From assembly GCF_000019525.1 (NCBI RefSeq), contig NC_010506.1, forward strand, positions 5,208,001 to 5,272,000: a stretch of DNA of 64,000 nucleotides, written 5' to 3'. A model generated the notes under the pieces. The model had not been told where the DNA came from. It worked only from the letters and a program-made list of their open reading frames with translations, and did not search any database. The DNA comes from Shewanella woodyi ATCC 51908 (GTDB taxonomy: Bacteria > Pseudomonadota > Gammaproteobacteria > Enterobacterales > Shewanellaceae). Made by a program: the position numbers and the translations under genes. This document shows, in pieces, positions 36,704 to 46,774 of this stretch. Position 1 is the stretch's first letter. Every line of letters starts with the position of its first letter.

Positions 36704-37426
36704 CTACTTAGCCATTAAGGCGGAGGCTTCCTGATCCAGCTGAGTTAACCGAGTCGACATCATTGAATGGATACGCTTGGATAACTCTTTCACCTGAGAT
36801 TTAGCTAACCCCTTTGTTTCAATGGGCTCCATCATCTCAATAATCACCACGCCATTATTCCAGCGATTTAGCTTAATATGACCTTGATTAGATGCCAATA
36901 CAGGCACCATAGCCACACCAGCTTCTATAGCAGTGTGAAAAGCCCCTGACTTGAATGGCAGCAGACCTTTACCACGAGAGCGAGTGCCTTCGGGGAAGAT
37001 CCAGATAGAGAGACACTTGTCTTTAATCTTTTTGGCGGTTTGCGCCATAGTTTCAAAGGCTCTACTACGGTTCTTTCTGTCAATAAGGATATTACCTGAC
37101 AACCAGTAGATTTGACCAAAAAATGGAACCCAAGCCAAACTCTTCTTGCCTAAACTCACAGTTCCTTTAGGCACTGCTGCTGTGTGGGTAAACATATCAA
37201 AATTATTTTGATGGTTTGCCAAAAACACACAAGGCTCAGTTGTCGCTACGTTTGCTTTACGTACAATAACCTTAATGCCTAACACAGGTGCGGCGTAGGA
37301 GAAAATTTTAGCGAACATGTGTACATTGTCACGATGTCTTGGCCTAATTAAACAAAAAAGACCACCAAAAACAAATGCTAGCAGTAACATAACTGCTAAA
37401 ACTAACGATCTAAGGATTAAAAGCAC
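36704..37426 (-). CDS. plsC: 1-acyl-sn-glycerol-3-phosphate acyltransferase
   Basis: A 240-residue inner-membrane enzyme that acylates lysophosphatidate to phosphatidate in phospholipid synthesis. An N-terminal membrane helix (about 4-28) precedes the acyltransferase motifs: NHQNNFD (motif I HX4D, about residues 71-77), the GNILIDR region (motif II), FPEGTRSRG (motif III) and a late VPVLAS (motif IV). Length is usual for PlsC. Its own terminator follows. Shewanella genomes often carry several PlsC paralogues, so its exact chain preference is open. Confidence 0.9.
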   Translation of the reverse strand: MLLILRSLVLAVMLLLAFVFGGLFCLIRPRHRDNVHMFAKIFSYAAPVLGIKVIVRKANVATTEPCVFLANHQNNFDMFTHTAAVPKGTVSLGKKSLAWVPFFGQIYWLSGNILIDRKNRSRAFETMAQTAKKIKDKCLSIWIFPEGTRSRGKGLLPFKSGAFHTAIEAGVAMVPVLASNQGHIKLNRWNNGVVIIEMMEPIETKGLAKSQVKELSKRIHSMMSTRLTQLDQEASALMAK

Positions 37427-37574
37427 AACTCACTCCCTCGGTACCAATGGCGACAGTATAGCCAGCAAGATGATACGACTCAATAAAATGTTTTTACACT
37501 TGTAGCCTGAACGTTTATTACCCATCAGCATGGTCAAGCACTAGGGAGTGTAGTCGATCAATATTAACCTTGGT

Positions 37575-38372
37575 TTAATTCCGGATTAATTTTTCTTGGT
37601 CTCTTTTCTGTGGCTGCGCTTTCCTACCCAAAACGAGTCTAAACAGAATCGTACTTATCGCCAAAGTGGCAACAATTGCCGCCCCACTGGGAAGATCGAA
37701 ACTCGCAGACAGCACTAAACCTGAGATATAGCCAACAAGTCCGACAGCATAAGCGGCAGGTAACTTGAATCTAGCGTGGTATTTATTCACTGCCAAAGCT
37801 GGCAAAATCAAAGTACTAAAGACTAAATAGACCCCGACTAACTCAACAGAAAGAGTGATCACTAAAGCAAACATGATATAGAAACCACGCCCATCTAGCA
37901 GAGCAGGTTTAATGGAGATAAGCAGTAAAATACAGGCAGAAACACTCGCTGGCAGTATAAGTTGAGACCAGTTAACCCAGAGGATCTGACCCGACATCAG
38001 TTGCTTCAACATCTCCGCTCCATGGGGATCATTTGAGAGCAATAACATCGCACCCACAGCCGCTAACACATAGAAACAGCCAATAATTGCTTCTAACTCA
38101 TCAGCCATTCGCTTCGACAACCAAGCGATAAATCCAGCGCCAGCAAGGGCAAATAGTGCAGGCATCCACACGTGAGAATAGGGCAAATGTTCAATATCGT
38201 GGTTAAGGTGAGCCACAATTGCACCTAAAGCTGCAACTTGAGCGATAGCCAGATCGATAAAGATAATGCCACGTTTCAACACTTGCTGACCAAGCACCAC
38301 ATGGGTAGACAAAACCAAAATCCCCGCAACAAAGGCGGGGAATAGGATTGAGAGTAAGTCAGTATCAAACAT
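37575..38372 (-). CDS. metal (zinc/manganese-type) ABC transporter permease
   Basis: A 265-residue ABC-3 family permease with about eight membrane helices, of the ZnuB/AdcB type. It contains the FIDLAIAQVAALGA segment typical for these permeases and the cytoplasmic coupling region. It is the third gene of an operon: His-rich outer-membrane protein, then binding protein (17-base overlap), then permease (68-base gap). No ATPase gene lies next to it, so ZnuC-type energy must come from a gene elsewhere. Confidence 0.9.
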   Translation of the reverse strand: MFDTDLLSILFPAFVAGILVLSTHVVLGQQVLKRGIIFIDLAIAQVAALGAIVAHLNHDIEHLPYSHVWMPALFALAGAGFIAWLSKRMADELEAIIGCFYVLAAVGAMLLLSNDPHGAEMLKQLMSGQILWVNWSQLILPASVSACILLLISIKPALLDGRGFYIMFALVITLSVELVGVYLVFSTLILPALAVNKYHARFKLPAAYAVGLVGYISGLVLSASFDLPSGAAIVATLAISTILFRLVLGRKAQPQKRDQEKLIRN

Positions 38373-38440
38373 AATAAATACTCATAAAGTAAGTAGAGTC
38401 AATCTCGGCCCTAGATAGCGCCGAGATCTACGCTAAGGGC

Positions 38441-39352
38441 TTACTGTTTTAAATTTAACAGCAGATCAATGACACTGTCATATAGACTGAACAGGTCTTG
38501 ACTCTGGCTGTTGCCACCAACTGACATAGGTAAAACAACCACAGGTAGATTAGCACGCTCCCCCAGCCACTCTGCGCCTCGCTCGCTCTGATAAGAGGCA
38601 ACAATAATCGCCATCACATCACCAACTTCGGTACGTTTAAGTAAGCTTGCAAGGTGACTACTGCTAGGTGGTAAGCCAGGCTTAGGCTCCAGATCTCCAA
38701 CTTGCTCGATACCAATCCAGTTAAATAGATATCGAAAGTTAGAGTGGTAAGCGATAACTTTCTTACCCTTTAATCGTGCAGCTTTCGCTTCCCATTGAGG
38801 GATAGCTTGATTCCATTTAGCGCTAAACTCACGTAAAGCGGATTGATATTGTGCTTTGGAGTCAGGGTCGAGGGAGATAAGCTTCTGACTCAAGGCTTCA
38901 GCGACCTTTAAAACTCTCAGTGGAGAGAAGTGAAGATGCGGGTTTCCCTGGGCATGAACATCTCCCATGCTGCGATCTACTGATGCCAATTTATCTAAAG
39001 CATCGATATGATCAGCGGCAAAAAATAACCCTTGATCCGTCGATCTCACCTTGGCATTAGATGACTTCATCTGCAACATGGGCAACCAACCAACCTCCAG
39101 ATCTGCACCGGCACAGATAGCAAGATCGGCCTGTCGCATCTTAGCAATTAAACTCGGTCTTGCCTGAACCTGATGGGGATCTTGCATCGCCGTCGTGGCC
39201 GAATAGATCTTAGCATCCGGTGCTAACTCTTTCGCCAAAGCAGCATATTCAGGTTCACAGGCAAAAATATTCAGCTCGGCACTCGCTAGACTCGTATAGC
39301 CTAAGGTGAGCGCAAGCGCAGCTACTTTAGCTAGATTAGAATTGATGCGCAC
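38441..39352 (-). CDS. metal ABC transporter substrate-binding protein (ZnuA-like)
   Basis: 303 residues with a signal peptide (about 1-25, ending SLASAE). It belongs to the cluster-9 metal-binding proteins: it retains the HFSPLRVLKVAEAL segment with HxHF (PHLHFSP), the helix KKVIAYHSNFRYLF with the second His, and Asp/Glu ligand positions late in the protein. The His-rich loop of classical ZnuA is absent; the histidines are found instead in the outer-membrane protein of the operon. The metal is probably zinc. Start overlaps the preceding gene by 17 bases, so the two are translated together. Confidence 0.88.
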   Translation of the reverse strand: MRINSNLAKVAALALTLGYTSLASAELNIFACEPEYAALAKELAPDAKIYSATTAMQDPHQVQARPSLIAKMRQADLAICAGADLEVGWLPMLQMKSSNAKVRSTDQGLFFAADHIDALDKLASVDRSMGDVHAQGNPHLHFSPLRVLKVAEALSQKLISLDPDSKAQYQSALREFSAKWNQAIPQWEAKAARLKGKKVIAYHSNFRYLFNWIGIEQVGDLEPKPGLPPSSSHLASLLKRTEVGDVMAIIVASYQSERGAEWLGERANLPVVVLPMSVGGNSQSQDLFSLYDSVIDLLLNLKQ

Positions 39353-40547
39353 CGTGAGCCCCCAGAGTCATAACATATTGAAGAGTGATGACGTTATCAT
39401 CTTCGATTCCGTCAAAGTTAGTGCCTTTCTGGTTAGTATACTGCAGACGAACTGTAGAGAAGTGGCTGTGATGCCAAGCTAAGCTAGCTTCAGTCTCTTT
39501 CAGCTTTTGAGCATGAAAGTGATCACCATGCATCTCTTGAGTTTCCACTTCACCATAACGTAGACCCGCAGACCAATTAGGTGAGAACTGGTATACCCCA
39601 CTTAAATACCAACCTTGTTGATCATCAACACCTTGCCCCACTTCATGCTCGTGATCGGGCTCATCGTGGCCATGCTCCTCCAGTGGCGTAAAATCAGTGA
39701 CCTTAAAATACTCACCACTTAGCGTAAGGTGTTGATATTTATAGTTACCATTAGGTGCCCATTTATAAACAAAATCAGCTATATAGGTATTTTCACCTGT
39801 ATACTGGGCGCTATGGCTATGTTCATGACCATGGTCATGTTCACTCTCTTCCTCTTCATGACCATCATGCTCCTCGGCTGCAGTCATGCGTCCATTTTCA
39901 TTACGCATATAACTCAATCCAGCCTGCCAAGAACCATTGGCCCCAATATCACCACCGAACTTAGTATAAGCAGTGTAAACACCTAGCTCCTCATACTCAC
40001 GCTCGTTATGTTCATCGGCGGCGCGCATGCTATCACCTTTAAATGCCTCGACTCCCATCGCCCAATAGAGATCTGTCGGTGCAACATAATTAAAACGAAC
40101 ACCATCATCAAAATAGTGGCTGCCTAAGAAGGCGCGATACGCCGCGGGTCTGTCAGAAAATGCATCTGTGTGTACGTGCTGATTGTTCAGATAACCCACA
40201 TCGGAAAGGAAACGACCTGCACGAATGGAGAATCCACCAGGCATAGCCAGAGTTTGAATAAAGGCTTCTTCAATTCCTAGCTCAGTTTCACCTTCATGTA
40301 TCTCAACAACGGCGGTTAACTTACCGTAAAACATATCATCGACATTGGCGCTCAGGGCTAACTCGGTATGCCCTAAACCAAAACCTTCAACACGCTCTGC
40401 CATAGGGCGCTCGGTATTTTGATAGTAACCGTCAAGTACGGCACTAATCGCTGGGTTTGTCAGTGTCGGATTTTCAGCAAAAGCTGAAGTAGAAATTAGT
40501 GCACAGGCAGCAGCCACGTGTGATACGCGAAAATTAGTAACTCTCAT
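39336..40547 (-). CDS. His-rich outer-membrane beta-barrel protein of the metal-uptake operon
   Basis: 403 residues from the ATG at 40547 (GGAG site), with a signal peptide ending STSAFAE. The mature part has alternating hydrophobic beta strands ending in an aromatic residue (GAHGAHQF), as in outer-membrane barrels. Two predicted loops are full of His, Asp and Glu (EEHDGHEEEESEHDHGHEHSH; HGHDEPDHEHEVGQG), likely zinc-catching loops. It heads the operon with ZnuA- and ZnuB-like proteins, supporting a role in zinc entry across the outer membrane. No TonB plug domain is present. Confidence 0.82.
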   Translation of the reverse strand: MRVTNFRVSHVAAACALISTSAFAENPTLTNPAISAVLDGYYQNTERPMAERVEGFGLGHTELALSANVDDMFYGKLTAVVEIHEGETELGIEEAFIQTLAMPGGFSIRAGRFLSDVGYLNNQHVHTDAFSDRPAAYRAFLGSHYFDDGVRFNYVAPTDLYWAMGVEAFKGDSMRAADEHNEREYEELGVYTAYTKFGGDIGANGSWQAGLSYMRNENGRMTAAEEHDGHEEEESEHDHGHEHSHSAQYTGENTYIADFVYKWAPNGNYKYQHLTLSGEYFKVTDFTPLEEHGHDEPDHEHEVGQGVDDQQGWYLSGVYQFSPNWSAGLRYGEVETQEMHGDHFHAQKLKETEASLAWHHSHFSTVRLQYTNQKGTNFDGIEDDNVITLQYVMTLGAHGAHQF

Positions 40548-40802
40548 TTGTTTCTCCAAAATACAGCCATTCTCTGTTCTCTTTGGAACAGTGAATAAGA
40601 TCAAAAACTTAAAATAGTTAATCGATAGTTCTAAATCATGTAATTGATATCAATCTGGCCAGAGAATATTAGATACGCCCAGCTAGCACTCCAGATAATA
40701 GGATTGCCGAGCACAGTCACTCATCTACAGAATGACTCTCTTTTCTAAGTCAGCCATAGGCAAACAGAAATAGAGCAGATCTAAATTCACTGAAAATTGA
40801 TA

Positions 40803-41105
40803 TTAAGCTGGTACTGGAGGCGCGCGGCTGTTGAAAAAGCTGGTATGTTGAGAAGGCTTTTCATCGAAATTAACTAGGCTCACTTCAAAGGTTTGAAGAC
40901 TCACAGCCAGGCCAAAATGGTGAGTAGGGAGTAGTTTGTTTAGCTGATGTTTATGAAAACAGAGCGTACAGTGATTCTGTGCGCCACCATCATTGATATG
41001 TTCAACACTATGAGCAGAAGCGGCAAACGACAGGCAGATCAATAGGGCTGAAAGCCATATTGCTATACCTCGTCTAACACTACTTTTGACCATAAAAAAC
41101 ACCAT
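40803..41105 (-). CDS. small secreted His/Cys protein (DUF2607-like)
   Basis: About 100 residues with a signal-type hydrophobic N-terminus (GIAIWLSALLICLSFAASAHS) and a metal-style motif HCTLCFHKHQ in the mature part. It resembles DUF2607 small proteins found beside metal-uptake genes, though the match is by eye. It precedes the His-rich barrel operon on the same strand, 256 bases away. A Fur/Zur-like half-palindrome lies upstream (41177-41191). The start is uncertain: ATG 41105 and a Met four codons further in are both possible. Confidence 0.65.
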   Translation of the reverse strand: MVFFMVKSSVRRGIAIWLSALLICLSFAASAHSVEHINDGGAQNHCTLCFHKHQLNKLLPTHHFGLAVSLQTFEVSLVNFDEKPSQHTSFFNSRAPPVPA

Positions 41106-41357
41106 CAACACTAAAACTAAACAAAAACGCGTTCAATTTGATACAAACGCTAACCTAAGTCAAGTTACACCTATAATAAAAATAGTTCGCATTTACCATT
41201 AAATTTAGCTGATAACCCTGATATAAACAGGACTAAGGTCACTTTATTTCTCTTTTAAATTAATACTGACTTAAGGACAGATGACTAAAATTAACACATA
41301 GCGTCCACCAATTCATACCTATGGTTTAACCACTCAACCTAGATGGAGTAATGTAAA

Positions 41358-41483
41358 ATGTTAGAGTTCCTACGTGAAAACGGCAAAATGATCATTTGGA
41401 CAACGCTTTTCTTCATCGCGATTGGCGGTGGGATCTACTACGTAGATATGGCACTTGAAGCGCAAGTTCAGGTTATCGAATAA
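41358..41483 (+). CDS. 41-residue single-helix membrane protein
   Basis: MLEFLRENGK followed by one hydrophobic helix (about residues 11-30, MIIWTTLFFIAIGGGIYYVD) and a short acidic tail. A GGAG site lies 10 bases before ATG. It is too short for most ORF callers, but the start, helix and clean stop look real. No family is recognised; such mini-proteins often serve as subunits of larger membrane complexes. Confidence 0.6.
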   Translation: MLEFLRENGKMIIWTTLFFIAIGGGIYYVDMALEAQVQVIE

Positions 41484-41685
41484 GCGATAAGATACTTTTC
41501 AGATAGTCAGGTCAGAGAGCGCCGATATTGAGCTTAATATTACATAATATAAATGTCATTAAGCTAGGCGCTTTCAGTTAAGTCGCTGGGCTACCAAGGT
41601 AGACCATTGAGATTGATTTAAATTCGCTAAAGATAAATGCACTCATCTCCTTCAATAGTTTAGAGGCATAACCCTTGCTCCTATG

Positions 41686-42078
41686 CTAACGATATTTTTG
41701 CCTATGCTCACTATCATCAATATCAAGTTTCTCAGGTGCTTCGACCACTTTTAAATGATCCATCATATGGCTAACCAATAAGACCATCACAGCTAAAATT
41801 GCTATCGGCGTGGTTAAATTACGCATCTCAGGCGTAAAATAGCCATAGCCCAGTGCCACAACGGCAAGATAAAAACCTAACATCTTAAACCGAGACAGCA
41901 GAGGGCTCTTACCTAGCCAAGCATCACAATGGGGACATTGGAGTTGTGCACCAAAGCCTTTACCACGCTGATTTTTAACAGCATTCACACCAAAAAATTG
42001 ACTACAATGGGCACACAACACAGCTTGACTCTCTTTAGGAACTTGCGGAATAAGCGTGAAGTTTAACAGAATATTCAA
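41686..42078 (-). CDS. zinc-ribbon and two-helix membrane protein
   Basis: A 130-residue protein with two CxxC pairs (CAHCSQFF and CPHCDAW, residues about 22-52) that form a zinc ribbon, followed by two membrane helices (about 68-83 and 91-107) and a polar tail. The zinc ribbon would face the cytoplasm. No known family is recognised. Divergent from the MscS gene across 109 bases. Confidence 0.7.
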   Translation of the reverse strand: MNILLNFTLIPQVPKESQAVLCAHCSQFFGVNAVKNQRGKGFGAQLQCPHCDAWLGKSPLLSRFKMLGFYLAVVALGYGYFTPEMRNLTTPIAILAVMVLLVSHMMDHLKVVEAPEKLDIDDSEHRQKYR

Positions 42079-42187
42079 AAGAAAAATTATTTATACATTT
42101 TGCTAATAACCCCTATTGAATAAGGGAATTTACACTAAGCTGAAGTGGGGATAAAATAGCGAAAATTTTTGTTTTAGGAATTTATTT

Positions 42188-43789
42188 ATGCATCGCATAA
42201 TCGCCTTGATAATGCTTGCTATCGTAGGGCTTAGTAGCTTACCGGCTCAAGCAGATACATCCAGTGAACTGACATCGCTACAAACCTCTATTCAGCATGA
42301 TGTCGCACTACTCAGCAAAACACACGGTGAACTCACCAACTTTACTGAGTATAAAATTAAGCAGAACACCGAACTGCTTCATGAAAAGCTTAAAGAGCTG
42401 ATGGCAGAGCCTGATCTTAATAAAGAGATGCTTAGCCCAATCATTAAGAGTCACCTTATCTTTATCGGTAAGGTCGACAACTACTTCAAGACTAAGATTG
42501 CGACTCTTCAAGGGCAACTTGGTAAGGGCGATGATAACAAGATCATGATGCAACTTTCGATGTTGGAAGCTGAGCGTGATCAACAGTTACAAGCTTACCT
42601 AGACGTACTTGGCTGGGCGAAGACTTTAGGCCTAAATACTGGTGACCAAACAGCGCAACTGACCAAGAACCTTATCGCTCGAGCAGACGGCTTCAATAGC
42701 TTTGTTCAATATACCCAAGATAAGCTAAAGCAAGCTGTTAAAGAGGTCAGTTTAGCTGGTAAAGATGTGACTGCAGAGCAAACACTCAACGTCACAGAGC
42801 TCAAAGAGCGCTTATCTTACGCTAGCTCAAGCTTAGGTGTTGCTATCCATCTTCTCGATATCTTAGGCCAAGATACAGCGGACATGAAGGAGACCCTATT
42901 TAAGAGTTCAGGAGATATTACTCAAGATGTGCTTAATATCGATGTTGCCAGTAGCTTATTCGAGCAGTGGCTTACATCAGCACAAAACTACTTAATAGAA
43001 AATGGTCCAGGGATCGTTTTTAAGTTGTTTATTTTTGTTCTGATCTTAGTGGCAGCCTCTTTGATAGGTAAAGCCGTTCAGAAGTTAGTCAGAAAAGCTG
43101 TTAGCAACTCAAAGCTTAAGTTTAGCGTGCTGCTTCAAGAGTTCTTTATCTCACTCTCAGGCAAGGCAACCTTCACTTTAGGTGTCTTAATCGCCCTGTC
43201 TCAATTGGGAATCGAATTAGCACCCCTGCTAGCAGGTTTCGGTGTGGCCGGTGTGATTATCGGTTTTGCACTGCAAGATACCCTGTCTAACTTTGCATCT
43301 GGCATGATGATCTTGGTTTACCGTCCTTATGATGTTGGCGATCTGATCAATGCAGCAGGTGTTACAGGTAAAGTCAGCCATATGAGCCTAGTGTCTACCA
43401 CGATTAAGACACTGGATAACCAGAGACTGATCATTCCAAATAACAAGATTTGGGGTGATACCATCAACAACATCACAGTCGAGCATCAAAGACGTGTGGA
43501 TATGACCTTTGGTATTGGCTATAGCGATGATATCGAGAAGACAGAGAAAGTACTGAAAGAGATCATCATGGCACATCCTAAGGTTCTTAAAACACCAGAG
43601 CCTACGATTAAGCTACATACTCTAGGTGAGTCTTCTGTTGATTTCGTTGTTCGCCCATGGGCTAAGCCAGAAGATTACTGGGATGTTTACTGGGATATCA
43701 CACGCACAGTGAAGATGCGTTTCGATGCCGAGAATATCAGTATTCCATTCCCTCAGCGCGATATTCATATCTATCAAGAGAGCGTATAA
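42188..43789 (+). CDS. MscS-family mechanosensitive ion channel
   Basis: 533 residues. A signal peptide (about 1-22) is followed by a long helical periplasmic region (about 23-265), then three membrane helices and the MscS core. The pore helix shows GFGVAGVIIGFALQDTLSNFASGMM with the Gly/Ala packing typical of MscS TM3, followed by the beta domain (VYRPYDVGDLI, VDMTFGIGYSDD). The extended N-terminus places it in the MscK/YbdG-like larger class. It releases solutes on membrane stretch. The gene ends with a short dispersed repeat followed directly by a strong terminator. Confidence 0.93.
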   Translation: MHRIIALIMLAIVGLSSLPAQADTSSELTSLQTSIQHDVALLSKTHGELTNFTEYKIKQNTELLHEKLKELMAEPDLNKEMLSPIIKSHLIFIGKVDNYFKTKIATLQGQLGKGDDNKIMMQLSMLEAERDQQLQAYLDVLGWAKTLGLNTGDQTAQLTKNLIARADGFNSFVQYTQDKLKQAVKEVSLAGKDVTAEQTLNVTELKERLSYASSSLGVAIHLLDILGQDTADMKETLFKSSGDITQDVLNIDVASSLFEQWLTSAQNYLIENGPGIVFKLFIFVLILVAASLIGKAVQKLVRKAVSNSKLKFSVLLQEFFISLSGKATFTLGVLIALSQLGIELAPLLAGFGVAGVIIGFALQDTLSNFASGMMILVYRPYDVGDLINAAGVTGKVSHMSLVSTTIKTLDNQRLIIPNNKIWGDTINNITVEHQRRVDMTFGIGYSDDIEKTEKVLKEIIMAHPKVLKTPEPTIKLHTLGESSVDFVVRPWAKPEDYWDVYWDITRTVKMRFDAENISIPFPQRDIHIYQESV

Positions 43790-43811
43790 GTCTAGCGACT
43801 TAAGCTAACTG

Positions 43812-43827
43812 ATACCAATCAGTATAA
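43812..43827. repeat. dispersed repeat ATACCAATCAGTATAA
   Basis: A 16-mer copy 23 bases behind the MscS stop, running directly into a terminator hairpin. Same or one-base-different copies occur at 51809, 53164, 53493 (inverted), 54022 and 55240. Confidence 0.85.
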
Positions 43828-43862
43828 AAAGGGGCCGGATCTGATATCCGGCCCCTTTTTTA
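43826..43862. terminator. bidirectional terminator
   Basis: AAAAAGGGGCCGGAT pairs with ATCCGGCCCCTTTTT around a 5-base loop, between the convergent MscS and fhs genes. Confidence 0.93.
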
Positions 43863-43883
43863 AACGGTAAATTTCAAACGCTG

Positions 43884-45596
43884 TTAAGCTAAGCCGACAA
43901 TCTCGTCCTGCTCATTAATGTCGATGTTAAGATAACCAGGTTTAACCCCTAAGCCAGGCATCGTCATCACCTTACCAACTAAAGCGGTAATGAACCCCGC
44001 ACCTGCATTTATCTTTAACTGGGCAATAGGCAGCTCAAACCCTTGAGGCACACCTTTTAGCAGTGGGTCATGGCTAATTGAAAGTGGCGTCTTAGCAATA
44101 CACACCGCCAGATTATCAAGCCCCATGGCTTTTATCTGTTCCAGCTGCGCTTTAGCTTCATCGGATAAAACGACTCCCCTCGCACCATATCCAGACTCAG
44201 CAATAGTAAGCAGTTTTGCTTCAATACTTGCATCACTTGAGTAGAGCAGGCGGAAATCAGAATCTTGCTCGGTTGCTTCAACAACTTTATGAGCCAAAGC
44301 TTCGGCTCCGTTAGCGCCTAAACTAAAGGCATCACTAATCTCACAACCAAAAGCACCAGCTAACATCACCTCCCTCTTCAGCCACTCAAGCTCCTCTTGG
44401 GTGTCACTAGGAAAACGATTAAGCGCAACCACGACAGGAACCCCATATTGACTGACATTATCCATGTGCCATTTAAGATTAAGGAATCCAGCTTCTAAAC
44501 GAGCTTGATCAGGCAAGTTAATATCCTGCTTAGACTCAAGGCCCGAGTTTGCTTTTAATGCTTTTAAAGTCACAACTAAAACCGCTGCATCTGGCGCCTT
44601 TCCTGACTCTCTCACTTTGATATTACAGAACTTCTCAAAGCCCATATCTGAGCCAAAGCCTCCCTCTGTCACCACAAAGTCTGCAAATTTGAGCGCAATT
44701 CGGTCTGCAATAATCGATGAATTACCATGAGCGATATTGGCAAAGGGCCCAGCATGAATTAAGCAGGGATCCCCTGTCAAAGTTTGCATTAAAGTTGGCT
44801 CGATGGCATTGCTCATAATCACCGTCATGGCACCTGCAACCCCTATCATCTCTGCTGTGATAGGCTGAGCATGTTTATCTAGCGCTAACACTAAACGGCC
44901 AATACGTTTACGCATATCCTTTAAGTCATGACTGAGCGCCAAAATAGCCATTAACTCAGATGCAGCGGTAATATCAAAACCAGAGGCATGAACGGGACCA
45001 TTGATATCACCAAGGCCAACAGTAATGTTACGTAAACTACGTTCATTATGATCAACTACCCGACGCCAAAGGATCTGCTCAGGGTCAATATTTAAAGGGG
45101 CGCTTCCCGACTGCAGGGTATACTCATCAGCCGACAACCTTGATTCATGAAACAGTCTTGCATCAACAGCCGCGGCCGCTAAATTATGTGCACTGCTAAC
45201 GGCATGAATATCTCCAGTGAGGTGGAGGTTCATCTCTTCCATTGGGATAACTTGAGAGTAACCGCCTCCGGCAGCACCACCTTTGATGCCAAAAACAGGC
45301 CCCATACTGGGCTGACGTATACAAGCACAGGTTTTTCTACCAATGGCATTTAGCCCTTGGGTCAAACCTATACTCGTGACAGTTTTACCTTCACCAAATG
45401 GAGTTGGCGTTACGGCAGTGACTATCACTAACTTCCCCTCTACATTGTCCTTAACACGGTCCAATATAGAGATCTTTACTTTAGCTTTAGCATCACCAAA
45501 CTGAGATAACTCATCCTTTTTAATACCAAATTTCTTGGCAATATCACTAATAGGTTGAGGTGTAGCTTGACGAGAAATTTCAATATCCGTGAGCAT
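43884..45596 (-). CDS. fhs: formate-tetrahydrofolate ligase
   Basis: A 570-residue enzyme that makes 10-formyl-tetrahydrofolate from formate, THF and ATP. It has the FTHFS signature [15 protein letters not shown] (about residues 61-75), the [27 protein letters not shown] split segment and the [15 protein letters not shown] region. Length is usual. The gene is single; neither folD nor purU is close. It lets the cell use formate as a one-carbon source. Confidence 0.98.
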   Translation of the reverse strand: MLTDIEISRQATPQPISDIAKKFGIKKDELSQFGDAKAKVKISILDRVKDNVEGKLVIVTAVTPTPFGEGKTVTSIGLTQGLNAIGRKTCACIRQPSMGPVFGIKGGAAGGGYSQVIPMEEMNLHLTGDIHAVSSAHNLAAAAVDARLFHESRLSADEYTLQSGSAPLNIDPEQILWRRVVDHNERSLRNITVGLGDINGPVHASGFDITAASELMAILALSHDLKDMRKRIGRLVLALDKHAQPITAEMIGVAGAMTVIMSNAIEPTLMQTLTGDPCLIHAGPFANIAHGNSSIIADRIALKFADFVVTEGGFGSDMGFEKFCNIKVRESGKAPDAAVLVVTLKALKANSGLESKQDINLPDQARLEAGFLNLKWHMDNVSQYGVPVVVALNRFPSDTQEELEWLKREVMLAGAFGCEISDAFSLGANGAEALAHKVVEATEQDSDFRLLYSSDASIEAKLLTIAESGYGARGVVLSDEAKAQLEQIKAMGLDNLAVCIAKTPLSISHDPLLKGVPQGFELPIAQLKINAGAGFITALVGKVMTMPGLGVKPGYLNIDINEQDEIVGLA

Positions 45597-45808
45597 TCTT
45601 TGGCTCCTTTAAATAGAGAAGAGTAGGGAATTATATTTTTAATTGCGTCGAATATTAGGCGATCCTAAGGAGAAGAAGAATAGCTAAAATCCATTTATGA
45701 TGCTTAATTAGACTTTTATAAATCTAAATCAAAAAAATGTGATCTAATACGAATCAATATATTATCAATATCCTATCAAACTCACAGGAATCACGGGCAG
45801 GAGTAATA

Positions 45809-46705
45809 ATGAGTAACCAATTTCAGATGTCAGACTTTATCGCAGGTTTTTGGAGATTAGCGAGTTGGGATTACTCTATACAACAAAGATTGGCATTAAT
45901 TGAGCAATACTTGGAGCTGGGTGTTACGACCATGGATCATGCAGACATCTACGGCCAGATGCAGTGTGAGGCTCTTTTTGGTGAAGCTCTATCGCTCAAA
46001 CCTAGCTTACGCTCAAAACTACAGCTAATCAGTAAATGTGGCATTAAGCCTGCGTTTGACTCGACACCCGAACGTTATGTTAACCACTATGATACCAGCA
46101 GAGAGCACCTTTTAAATTCAGTGGAAAATTCACTAACTAGACTCAATACGGATCACTTAGATCTTCTGTTAATTCACCGCCCCGACCCCTTAATGAATGC
46201 AGATGATGTTGCCCACGCTTTCAAGCACCTGCAACAGTCAGGTAAGGTACTGAATTTTGGTGTATCTAACTTTAGCACAGCACAATTCGAGCTGTTGCAA
46301 TCTAGGTTAACTCCACTAGGTATTCAGCTCGTAACCAATCAAGTTGAAATATCGCCAGCGAATATGGCAAGTCTACATGACGGAACTTTAGATCAATGTC
46401 AGCAATATAAGATCGCACCTATGGCCTGGTCCTGTTTGGGGGGAGGAGAGATAATTACAGGTCAAAATGCTCAGGCTGTCAGGTTAAGAGAAATACTCCA
46501 CCGTGTTGCTGATAATCATCAAACTCAAGATATCAGTCAGATCATCTACGCTTGGGTAGCTGCGCTCCCCTCTAAACCTAAACCTATTATCGGAAGTGGT
46601 AAACTACAACGGATACAGAGTGCAGTAAAATCGAAACAGATCAAACTAGATAAGCAGGAGTGGTTCAGTATTTGGGAAGCATCAACTGGCCATAGCGTGC
46701 CCTAA
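45809..46705 (+). CDS. aldo/keto reductase (YdhF-like)
   Basis: A 298-residue NADPH-type oxidoreductase with an (alpha/beta)8 barrel. The catalytic set is visible: Asp and Tyr in TMDHADIYG, Lys in LISKCGIKP and His in LLLIHRPDPL. The C-terminal KPKPIIGSGKLQRIQSA is the cofactor phosphate-binding region. The pattern fits the E. coli YdhF group; the physiological substrate is unknown. It ends at a hairpin terminator shared with the next, convergent gene. Confidence 0.93.
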   Translation: MSNQFQMSDFIAGFWRLASWDYSIQQRLALIEQYLELGVTTMDHADIYGQMQCEALFGEALSLKPSLRSKLQLISKCGIKPAFDSTPERYVNHYDTSREHLLNSVENSLTRLNTDHLDLLLIHRPDPLMNADDVAHAFKHLQQSGKVLNFGVSNFSTAQFELLQSRLTPLGIQLVTNQVEISPANMASLHDGTLDQCQQYKIAPMAWSCLGGGEIITGQNAQAVRLREILHRVADNHQTQDISQIIYAWVAALPSKPKPIIGSGKLQRIQSAVKSKQIKLDKQEWFSIWEASTGHSVP

Positions 46706-46727
46706 TACTGATTAATACAAATGAAAA

Positions 46728-46746
46728 AGGGCGCCATCGGCGCCCT
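46728..46746. terminator. bidirectional terminator
   Basis: AGGGCGCC-ATC-GGCGCCCT, a perfect 8-bp stem preceded by AAAA and followed by CTCA, between convergent genes. Confidence 0.75.
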
Positions 46747-46774
46747 CTCAATTACACTAGCGATTATCTGTTCT

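Noticed and set aside
39729..39986. Met/Phe-rich plus-strand ORFs opposite the His-rich barrel gene
   Set aside because: They arise from the reverse of His/Glu codon runs (CAT/GAG), with no start signals.
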